The position numbers were made by a program, and so were the translations under genes. Of a stretch of 6,797 nucleotides of DNA, positions 1-4,446 are shown piece after piece. Numbering within the stretch: position 1 is the stretch's first letter; the number at the start of each line of letters is the position of its first letter. Under the pieces are notes generated by a model, which saw nothing but the letters and a program-made list of their open reading frames with translations, did not search any database and was not told the origin of the DNA. The DNA lies in contig CAJTRL010000101.1 in assembly GCA_910578715.1 (NCBI GenBank), positions 1 through 6,797 on the forward strand, in the 5' to 3' direction. This stretch comes from an uncultured Lachnospiraceae bacterium (lineage in GTDB: Bacteria > Bacillota > Clostridia > Lachnospirales > Lachnospiraceae).

Positions 1-327
1 ATATATATTTATATTGATGTTTTTTTATATCGGGTATGGTTTTTGGCTTAATTTACGTTATGATAATCAGGTTATTTTATGGCTTGCTTTACCTTATTTT
101 TTTGACAGTTGAAAAAGTCCCGAAAGCTGCATAAATTCTAGGTTTGAGGACAATTCCCATAATAATTGGACACGTTAAATTTTTCCCAAACGTAGAAATA
201 TACGTTTTTAAAAATTTCTGACGCTTTAAAGCCATTTTGCCATTTTCACATACAATATATAGTATTTTTGATATATATAAAACTACTATATATTGTATGT
301 CAAAAAAGACGTTTCTTAGACTTATCT
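1..327. other. AT-rich gene-free left end with several inverted repeats
   Basis: I see no convincing gene here; the short plus-strand reading frame beginning at 268 has no ribosome binding site and lies antisense to a better gene. The stretch holds a nested repeat (AAATTTTT at 177-184 with AAAAATTT at 210-217, enclosing AAACG at 188-192 with CGTTT at 203-207), the 10-bp palindrome GCTTTAAAGC at 223-232, two head-to-tail copies of GCCATTTT at 231-238 and 239-246, and a long inverted repeat at 248-300 listed separately. A perfect -35-like TTGACA occurs near 108-113 but has no good -10 at the right distance. The density of dyads in AT-rich DNA would suit a replication or recombination control region, but nothing in the window proves this. 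Confidence 0.5.
248..300. repeat. 17-bp perfect inverted repeat, 19-nt spacer
   Basis: The arm ACATACAATATATAGTA (248-264) is the exact reverse complement of 284-300; the 19-nt spacer is itself AT-rich. It lies just beyond the stop of the 65-residue minus-strand gene, 28 bases past its end. The stem has almost no G-C pairs and there is no adjacent long T tract on the gene's strand, so a classical intrinsic terminator is not the best reading. A protein-binding dyad or a cruciform in an origin-like region are alternatives. Confidence 0.75.
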
Positions 328-525
328 TTATATTTTAAGAATATCTGCTTCAAGTTCTGCCAGTCCTATGAGTGCATCAAAAAATTTAGGGTGTTTGATT
401 ATTACAAATTGCATGATTGCTTCTTCGTCCCAGCCATTAAATTTTTGAAATCTTTCTTCTAATGCTTCCATTCTTTTTTGTTGTTCCTCATCATATAAGA
501 AAATCTCTACTTCATAATGCTTCAT
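328..525 (-). CDS. Small acidic protein of unknown function, divergent from the HTH regulator
   Basis: I do not recognise this 65-residue protein. It is acidic (about 15 Asp/Glu against 8 Lys/Arg), with no signal peptide or membrane segment. A charged, probably helical stretch at residues 12-28 (DEEQQKRMEALEERFQK) is followed by a more hydrophobic second half ending in FDALIGLAELEADILKI. It is judged real because the minus strand has a textbook ribosome binding site, AAGGAGG followed by CACAAC and ATG, and a promoter with TTGTGG (577-582), a 17-base spacer and TATACT (554-559). It is transcribed away from the XRE regulator at 623, a layout typical of small regulator/partner pairs on mobile elements. 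An accessory mobilization protein, an antitoxin-like partner or an anti-repressor are possible, but none is shown by the sequence. Confidence 0.7.
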   Translation of the reverse strand: MKHYEVEIFLYDEEQQKRMEALEERFQKFNGWDEEAIMQFVIIKHPKFFDALIGLAELEADILKI

Positions 526-553
526 GTTGTTGTGCCTCCTTAGTTTTTATAGT

Positions 554-582
554 AGTATAGCCGAATGTTCGGCAATCCACAA
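554..582 (-). promoter_or_regulatory. Promoter of the 65-residue gene
   Basis: Reading the minus strand, TTGTGG (577-582) and TATACT (554-559) are separated by exactly 17 bases, and a strong Shine-Dalgarno AAGGAGG follows. The spacer contains the palindrome at 560-573, so a bound dimer would block RNA polymerase. The -35 overlaps the weaker -35 of the divergent plus-strand promoter. Confidence 0.6.
560..573. promoter_or_regulatory. Putative operator palindrome GCCGAA-TG-TTCGGC
   Basis: Perfect 6-bp arms with a 2-bp centre sit inside the spacer of the minus-strand promoter and upstream of the plus-strand promoter for the HTH protein. It is strikingly GC-rich for this AT-rich area. The position fits an operator for the adjacent XRE-type regulator; that assignment is inference. 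Confidence 0.5.
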
Positions 583-604
583 GCATAAAATATAGCCATA
601 TACT
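576..604 (+). promoter_or_regulatory. Promoter of the HTH regulator
   Basis: TCCACA (576-581, 4 of 6 matches to the -35 consensus), a 17-base spacer, and TATACT (599-604) stand before a likely transcript start near 611. The start codon at 623 is preceded by AGAGG at 612-616. The -35 elements of this promoter and the opposing one overlap, so the two cannot easily be occupied at once. Confidence 0.45.
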
Positions 605-622
605 ATAAGCAAGAGGTAGGCT

Positions 623-823
623 ATGTTTAATTACAATCCATTCTGGAAAACCATGGAAGCAAAAAATATAACACAATACAAATTGATTAAAGATTATAGC
701 TTTTCCACAGGCACTTTAGATGCTTTACGAAAAGGTGAAAGCATAACCATGCACACTCTTGATAGGTTATGCCAAATTTTAGATTGTACACCAAATGATA
801 TTGTAGAAATCATAAAAGATTAA
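623..823 (+). CDS. Small XRE/Cro-type helix-turn-helix transcriptional regulator
   Basis: This 66-residue protein is essentially a lone Cro/C1-type helix-turn-helix domain. Residues 17-25 (TQYKLIKDY) form helix 2, residues 28-39 (STGTLDALRKGE) the recognition helix, and LDRLCQILDCTPNDIVEII (46-64) matches the family's usual ending of a helix, a 'C-x-P-x-D-I' turn and a final helix. Single-domain members of about 65-75 residues are common in Firmicute mobile elements. They normally bind DNA as dimers and repress their own and neighbouring promoters. It is the only plus-strand gene, divergent from the 65-residue gene and convergent on the relaxase, with a strong terminator between. The palindrome at 560-573 is its most obvious candidate target. 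There is no ligand-binding or protease domain, so how it would be induced cannot be seen. Confidence 0.88.
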   Translation: MFNYNPFWKTMEAKNITQYKLIKDYSFSTGTLDALRKGESITMHTLDRLCQILDCTPNDIVEIIKD

Positions 824-859
824 AAGCCTGATAGCAAAATACAGCTATCAGGCTTTTTT
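822..859. terminator. Strong bidirectional intrinsic terminator
   Basis: A perfect 14-bp stem (AAAAGCCTGATAGC at 822-835 with GCTATCAGGCTTTT at 844-857) encloses the 8-base loop AAAATACA. On the plus strand it ends in six T's (854-859). It overlaps the stop codon of the HTH gene (821-823) and ends five bases from the relaxase stop, and the A-rich left arm gives a T run on the minus strand too. It therefore serves both convergent genes. Confidence 0.93.
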
Positions 860-861
860 AT

Positions 862-1824
862 TTATCTTCCAGATATTGTTATATCATCACGGGTATGGTT
901 ATGGAAACGGTTCATATCATGTAAATGTTCTATCTCTTTCATCTGCTGTTTTAAGTATTCTTTGTCAAGCTGCTTTTCTTTAAGTTCTAAAAATTCTTTG
1001 TGTTCCTGATTAAAGTTTTTATCCAATTCCTGATATTTATATCTTTGAAAATTGAGGTCACTTTCAAGCTGTTTTGTCTTATTTTCTCTTTGAAGCAATT
1101 TTGCATTTAAAGCATTTATGTCATGCTGGTATTGCTCATATGGAACTACTTTACCTTTAAGGGTTCTTGTAGGCTGTACTGGTTCTACTATATCTTTTTG
1201 AACTGCTCTTAACGTTTGTACTGCTTTCAAATCTTTTATTGCTTGTTCTTCCTTTAATTCCTTTACGGATTTGTTACCATCTCTGGTTTTTTCGTTCAAC
1301 AAGTGTGCGTGTACATGATTACGTTCAAGATACCTTTCCATAAAGGGGTGTATCTCCTTTAATTCCTGTCTGTTTAATATAGCCTTAGCATTTAATTTTT
1401 CAATGTCATGGTTATTCTTGTCTACGGTACGCTGGATTGGCATAAAGCAAAAGTGCATATGTGGCATAGCTTGTGGTTCATCTTTATGTACCCAAGCGGA
1501 CACCACATTTTGTTCCTCATACCTTGAACAAAAACCTTTGTAAGCAGTTTGGAAGAATTTTTCTTCATCACCTTTAAAATCTTTCGGTAATGTTATTATC
1601 CAATCTGCTATTATATTTACATCATCACGCTTAAGATGTTTAACTTCTTCCAGTCTTTGTTGTATAAATTGTAAGTCCGAAACCTCTCTTTCAGGTGCAA
1701 GATTATAATTGTATTTCGTTAAATTGATATTGATATTATCTCTACATTCAGGGTCTTTCTGCTCTCTTGAATAATGTTTAAGCATATTCCCTAAAGCTGT
1801 TTTTGTATATTTTTCTACATGCAT
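862..1824 (-). CDS. mobV: MobV-family relaxase (plasmid mobilization/recombination protein, Pre/Mob)
   Basis: This 320-residue protein would nick the element at its oriT and stay bound to the 5' end during transfer, or promote plasmid recombination. The family's nucleophile region appears as LKHYSRE (15-21), with H17 in the place of the catalytic histidine of pMV158 MobM (H22). NINLTKYNYNL (32-42) matches the conserved N-rich segment. The metal-binding motif is HKDEPQAMPHMHF (113-125), with H113, H122 and H124 and acidic D115/E116. The C-terminal third (about 230-305) is charged and predicted coiled coil, typical of MobV dimerisation and membrane-association regions. The start is supported by GGAGAAAGGA seven bases or less upstream. 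It is slightly shorter than many MobV proteins (300-500) but has all core motifs, so it looks intact. No coupling or mating-pore gene is present; transfer would need a helper. A putative oriT lies about 110 bases upstream. Confidence 0.93.
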   Translation of the reverse strand: MHVEKYTKTALGNMLKHYSREQKDPECRDNININLTKYNYNLAPEREVSDLQFIQQRLEEVKHLKRDDVNIIADWIITLPKDFKGDEEKFFQTAYKGFCSRYEEQNVVSAWVHKDEPQAMPHMHFCFMPIQRTVDKNNHDIEKLNAKAILNRQELKEIHPFMERYLERNHVHAHLLNEKTRDGNKSVKELKEEQAIKDLKAVQTLRAVQKDIVEPVQPTRTLKGKVVPYEQYQHDINALNAKLLQRENKTKQLESDLNFQRYKYQELDKNFNQEHKEFLELKEKQLDKEYLKQQMKEIEHLHDMNRFHNHTRDDITISGR

Positions 1825-1844
1825 TAATTCCTTTCTCCATATTT

Positions 1845-1872
1845 TTTATATTAAAATTGACATCATTTGCAA
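1845..1872 (-). promoter_or_regulatory. Candidate promoter of the mobV relaxase gene
   Basis: On the minus strand TTGCAA (1867-1872), a 16-base spacer and TATAAA (1845-1850) precede the relaxase ribosome binding site. It lies between the start codon and the putative oriT. In pMV158 the mobM promoters lie near oriT and are repressed by the relaxase; such autoregulation is possible here, but the promoter is about 60 bp from the oriT dyad. The match is moderate. Confidence 0.35.
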
Positions 1873-1885
1873 AATCCACAATGAC

Positions 1886-1968
1886 ACCACTACGTTTTTG
1901 GCTTTTCATTTAAGTTAATTTTAGCATTTACGTTTTGGTATAGCAAGTTATACCAAAACCACTACGTT
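1886..1968. repeat. Direct repeat ACCACTACGTT flanking the oriT dyad
   Basis: Identical 11-base copies occur at 1886-1896 and 1958-1968, 72 bases apart, the second abutting the right arm of the nic dyad. Such repeats near an oriT can be binding sites for relaxase or accessory proteins; here that is inference. Confidence 0.55.
1933..1958. other. oriT: Putative oriT nic region for the MobV relaxase
   Basis: Perfect 10-bp arms TTTTGGTATA (1933-1942) and TATACCAAAA (1949-1958) flank GCAAGT. On the plus strand the centre reads TATAGCAAG then TTATAC. The pMV158-type site is TATAGTGTG then TTATAC, with the nick between G and T (established for MobM). The bases on either side of the three central ones are thus identical, and the predicted nick is between G1947 and T1948 on the plus strand. 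The site lies upstream of the relaxase gene, where MobV elements keep their oriT. The nicked strand is inferred from the better match of the plus strand; the near-palindrome leaves some doubt. Confidence 0.7.
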
Positions 1969-2026
1969 CCTTTTTTGGTAAACTTGCCCTACGGGGTTAA
2001 TTTGCTTCGTCTGCGCCTACGCAAAT

Positions 2027-2051
2027 AAGGATGGCTGACGCCATCCTTTTT
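2027..2051 (+). terminator. Terminator-like hairpin, plus strand
   Basis: A perfect 9-bp stem (AAGGATGGC 2027-2035, GCCATCCTT 2040-2048) closes on the 4-base loop TGAC and runs into TTTTT (2047-2051). The T tract is on the plus strand, although no plus-strand gene is seen upstream. It may instead be a structural part of the transfer origin. Confidence 0.6.
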
Positions 2052-2099
2052 AGGTGTATTGGCAACTTACGAAAGGTCGTTCCTTCCGTCCAGAAAGAT

Positions 2100-2136
2100 A
2101 AAACAGACCGCTGCAAGTTTTCGGGTCTGTTTTTTT
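2100..2136 (+). terminator. Intrinsic terminator hairpin with seven T's
   Basis: AAAACAGACC (2100-2109) pairs with GGTCTGTTTT (2124-2133) across a 14-base loop, and the T run spans 2130-2136. It is a good plus-strand terminator and a weaker minus-strand one (the reverse direction ends in TTTTA). No plus-strand gene precedes it. Confidence 0.7.
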
Positions 2137-2168
2137 GATTTTCATGTCCGTCAGTCGCTTCCAATCTT

Positions 2169-2235
2169 GGTTGTGAAATAATACACAACTACCGTTGCGC
2201 TTACTTCTTTTTAAGCATATAGGTTGTGAAATAAT
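2169..2235. repeat. 14-bp direct repeat GGTTGTGAAATAAT
   Basis: Exact copies lie at 2169-2182 and 2222-2235, 53 bases apart. The first also forms a hairpin (GTTGTG 2170-2175 with CACAAC 2184-2189). A third, inverted copy of the core (TTTCACAACC) lies at 2522-2531 and pairs perfectly over 10 bases with the second copy at 2222-2231. Confidence 0.8.
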
Positions 2236-2531
2236 TAAAAATATTTCAGGACAAAAAATGTTAATGGCTTACGCTCCACTTTCGTTAAACAACTCTTTTA
2301 GCAAATAGTTGGCAAACGAAATGCTCCTGACGTGAGAATGAATGTCGCATTTGCCAACTACCACTCCCGCGGCAGAGCCGTTCCGTTTTCGCTAAAATCG
2401 GACACAGTTTAACGAACAGATGTCTCTGAAACGGCCTGTTCCGGGTTTTTCCGGATTTGTCGCGTTTTTACGGCATCTGTGCGTGTCAGTCATGGCCGCA
2501 TAACGCCTTGCGGGTTCAGGGTTTCACAACC
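2222..2531. other. 310-nt set of nested inverted repeats (possible structured RNA or ssDNA origin)
   Basis: Arms that can pair at once: GGTTGTGAAA (2222-2231) with 2522-2531 closes the whole. Inside, one branch has TTCGTTAAAC (2281-2290) with 2407-2416, TTTTAGC (2296-2302) with 2391-2397, TAGTTGGCAAA (2306-2316) with 2350-2360, and the small hairpin CGGC-AGA-GCCG (2370-2380). A second branch has ACAGATG (2416-2422) with 2474-2480, AAACG (2429-2433) with 2463-2467, and TCCGG-GTTTTT-CCGGA (2440-2455). The two branches share base 2416, so one of those pairs must give way. The pairs are co-linear and nested, which is unlikely to be accidental for the 10- and 11-bp arms. No known riboswitch, ribozyme or RNA class was recognised. 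A single-strand origin or a transfer-region structure is an alternative. Confidence 0.5.
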
Positions 2532-2546
2532 GTAGGCGCTTAATGC

Positions 2547-2583
2547 AAGTTTCCTAAAGTATAGTATTGCCTTTAGGAAACTT
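2547..2583. repeat. 13-bp perfect inverted repeat near the element/HEPN junction
   Basis: AAGTTTCCTAAAG (2547-2559) and its exact complement (2571-2583) enclose TATAGTATTGC. There is no adjacent T tract, so terminator function for the HEPN gene is possible but weak. The left arm and loop contain TAAAGTATAGT, identical to the left half of the classical pMV158-type MobV recognition site. Confidence 0.8.
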
Positions 2584-2626
2584 CTCTGCACCAGCAGTAT
2601 AGCTAACTATCATACAAACTCACTGT

Positions 2627-3031
2627 TCATAACAGTTCATTTATCGAACTTACATACTTCTCAATCTTCTGCACAAAACATTTTGCATTTTTAATCTGTT
2701 CCTCTGCCTCAGTATAACTTGCAATATAGAAATCATCATAGTCTGACTTTTCTCTGCAAAATGAGCTGTCCTTGATAATAAATGACAGATTTCTGTCCAA
2801 AATCTCCGTCTTCAAATATTCCTTTGTAAAAAAAGCTATCACACCTGAATGTTTTGACGAGTCAAATCCTTTTAAGGCATTCGCTGAACGCATAGCATGG
2901 AAAACAGCATAATATGACCTGTTTAATGAAGTCTTATATTCTCCTATCCTCAAATTATTCTCCGATGCTGACAGCATTTCCTTAGCTCTTTCCAGTCGGT
3001 ATACTGCCAATTCTTTTAAGCTGCCCTCCAT
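2627..3031 (-). CDS. HEPN-domain protein, probable toxin partner of the MNT protein
   Basis: A start at 3031 (ATG, MEGSLKEL) is chosen over the longer frame from 3085 because GGAGGGAGGGG stands just upstream and the N-terminus then matches HEPN proteins, giving 134 residues. The protein is all helical. RSYYAVFHAMRSAN (38-51) and KHSGVIAFF (60-68) are the hallmark segments of this HEPN subfamily, and REKSDYDDFY (93-102) is its conserved C-terminal motif. Canonical HEPN RNases carry R-x4-6-H; here no histidine follows R93, so ribonuclease action cannot be assumed. The start overlaps the end of the MNT gene by 16 bases, indicating translational coupling. Known MNT/HEPN pairs (for example MntA/HepT) are toxin-antitoxin modules in which MNT AMPylates HEPN; this role is inferred for the present pair. 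The stop codon lies in a small dyad (ACTGTT-CAT-AACAGT). Confidence 0.87.
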   Translation of the reverse strand: MEGSLKELAVYRLERAKEMLSASENNLRIGEYKTSLNRSYYAVFHAMRSANALKGFDSSKHSGVIAFFTKEYLKTEILDRNLSFIIKDSSFCREKSDYDDFYIASYTEAEEQIKNAKCFVQKIEKYVSSINELL

Positions 3032-3345
3032 AAAACAATCCCCTCCCTCCGAATATTCTGATAAAACGGAAGAATTCTTTCCCATTTTTTCATATTGTCT
3101 TCTCGTATGTCCACAATTGAAAAAACTTTCTCATATCGGATGTCCATATCTGCCACCCAATTAATGAAGCGCTTTTTAGTCTGATTGTCCATCTCTTTTT
3201 TTATGATAATAGCAATATCAATATCACTCTCATTGGATGCTTCATTCCTCGCCACTGACCCATATAAAATAATCATAGATATGTTATTTTGAAAAATACC
3301 CGTCAGACCTTTTACCAGTTCTTCCCTCATCTCATCCATCAACAT
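3016..3345 (-). CDS. MNT-type minimal nucleotidyltransferase, probable antitoxin partner of HEPN
   Basis: This 109-residue protein has the minimal polymerase-beta-like nucleotidyltransferase fold. LYGSVARNEASNESDIDIAI (27-46) contains the defining G-S-x-A-R helix start (G29, S30) and the paired metal-binding aspartates D41 and D43. A third acidic residue probably comes from the strand FSIVDI (75-80, D79). In characterised MNT/HEPN systems such enzymes transfer AMP to the HEPN toxin and neutralise it; substrate and role here are by analogy. The ribosome binding site GGAGGT (3353-3358) lies seven bases before the ATG. The gene precedes HEPN and overlaps it, the usual antitoxin-first layout. It starts 37 bases after the broken glycosyltransferase gene on the same strand, so it may be co-transcribed or have a promoter inside that gene's end. 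All key residues are present, so it looks functional. Confidence 0.9.
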   Translation of the reverse strand: MLMDEMREELVKGLTGIFQNNISMIILYGSVARNEASNESDIDIAIIIKKEMDNQTKKRFINWVADMDIRYEKVFSIVDIREDNMKKWERILPFYQNIRREGIVLWRAA

Positions 3346-3382
3346 CGCTTAGACCTCCGCAAATATCCCATATTTAAGCAAA

Positions 3383-4443
3383 CTATTTAACGCGATTTAT
3401 TCCGGCTTCCTCCAAAAATCTGTCGGCAATTTTTACCAGAGCATATTGTTCTTTCACTTTTACAGCGTTTACGGAAAGCTGCTTTGCAAATTCCGGGTTC
3501 CTGGCAAGTTTCATCATTGCCTCCGCCAGGGCTTTTTTATCGCCGACAGGAACCAGAATGCCGTTTTCGTTATTTTTTATATACATCCGTGAGCCGCCTG
3601 CCGGACAGTCTGTGGAAATAACGGGTATTCCCATTGCCAGGGCTTCTATCATGGAATTGGAAATGCCTTCGTAATCCGATGACAGCACAAACATGGCGCT
3701 GTCCCATATCTCTTCCTTAACGGAGGCGGAAAAACCTCTGAAAACAACATTATCCGCAATATGAAGTTCCTCTGCACGCTGTATCAGCATTGTTTCCAGT
3801 TCTCCGACGCCAAAGATATGGAGTTCATAATCATGACAGATTTTCTGAAAATCGGCAAAGGCTTCCAGCAATAATTTATGATTCTTCTGGGGCTGTAATC
3901 TTCCCACCGCCACAATTCGCTTTTTTCGTTCTCCAGTATAAGGCTCCGGCATATCGTCCGATACCGGGTTGGGAATGACGACGGCCTTTTTCTGTATATC
4001 CTTCGAAAAGCATCGCTTCATATCTTCTGTCTGCAGAACCAGTTTTTCAGACTTCCGGTAAGACCAGTCGCGAAGCCGTTTCCCTGAAAAATGTGCGGGG
4101 TCGTTTCTTTCCGAAATCAGAAGTCTGTGAGGGATTCCCGCAGCCGCCAATACGGAGAAAATGCTCCCCCGCACGCAAAAAGAAAAATATAGCAGTCCCG
4201 GTTCTTTTTATAATACTGTCTCATATGGAACAGTCTTTTCAGCTGAATCAGAGGATTCCCGAAAGAAGGTTCTCCCACCGTCACAATTTCTATCCGTTCA
4301 TCCAGCGGATAAGCGGTCTGATTTCCCGCAAACAGCAAAACAGCCACCGGATATCCTCTTTTACTATATTCATTTGCCAGCATTGCCACAACGCGTTCCG
4401 TGCCGCCGCCCGGCATATCCGGTAAAACAAACACGATTTTCAT
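3383..4443 (-). pseudogene. Glycosyltransferase family 4 (GT-B fold), interrupted by a frameshift
   Basis: Two overlapping frames form one protein of about 353 residues. The upstream part (4443 to about 4170) begins MKIVFVLPDMPGGGTERVV, the Rossmann start and GGxTE motif of GT-B acceptor domains. The downstream part (about 4174 to 3383) carries SERNDP, VAVGRLQPQKN at the start of the donor domain, and the family E-x7-E motif as E-GISNSMI-E, then STDCPAGG. Such enzymes transfer a sugar from a nucleotide donor to a surface polysaccharide, teichoic acid or lipid; the substrate cannot be read. The frames are out of step by one missing (or two extra) bases around 4166-4191, a stretch with runs of five G's and of five T's twice. 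Conserved residues on both sides suggest a recent event, phase variation or a sequencing error. A GTG at 4174 lacks a good binding site and would start inside the first domain. The gene follows the small membrane-protein gene by three bases. Confidence 0.85.
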
Positions 4444-4446
4444 TCC

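Larger units (their letters stand above)
1825..2626. other. 800-bp gene-free region: putative oriT, terminators and nested dyads
   Basis: No gene is supported between the relaxase start and the end of the HEPN gene. In order it holds a relaxase promoter, a MobV-like nic dyad (1933-1958), a second nic-like sequence (1976-2001), two hairpins with plus-strand T tracts (2027-2051, 2100-2136), a 14-bp direct repeat (2169-2182, 2222-2235), a system of nested inverted repeats (2222-2531) and a 13-bp inverted repeat (2547-2583). The direct repeat ACCACTACGTT at 1886-1896 and 1958-1968 flanks the nic dyad. The stretch 2360-2530 is clearly richer in G and C than the relaxase gene. This composition and layout suit a mobile-element control region. 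Confidence 0.7.

Noticed and set aside
1..267. Truncated gene entering from the left
   Set aside because: All frames on both strands are short and interrupted, and no family motif was recognisable.
268..462. Plus-strand 64-codon frame
   Set aside because: Antisense to the better supported 65-residue gene, with no Shine-Dalgarno sequence and a Cys/Phe/Tyr-rich composition typical of spurious frames.
1997..2188. Minus-strand 63-codon frame in the oriT area
   Set aside because: It runs through two hairpins and has no good ribosome binding site or promoter; it is more likely fortuitous, though such frames are sometimes annotated as hypothetical.
2222..2583. CRISPR array
   Set aside because: The repeats are inverted and unequally spaced, with only two direct copies of a 14-mer; there is no regular repeat-spacer pattern and no cas gene.
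1825..2626. tRNA, T-box or known riboswitch
   Set aside because: No cloverleaf, CCA end, T-box sequence or recognisable riboswitch core was seen by eye on either strand; the structure does not match classes I know.
3032..3085. Longer N-terminus for the HEPN protein
   Set aside because: The extra 18 residues lie wholly inside the MNT gene, do not resemble the family, and the GGAGGGAGGGG site supports the start at 3031.
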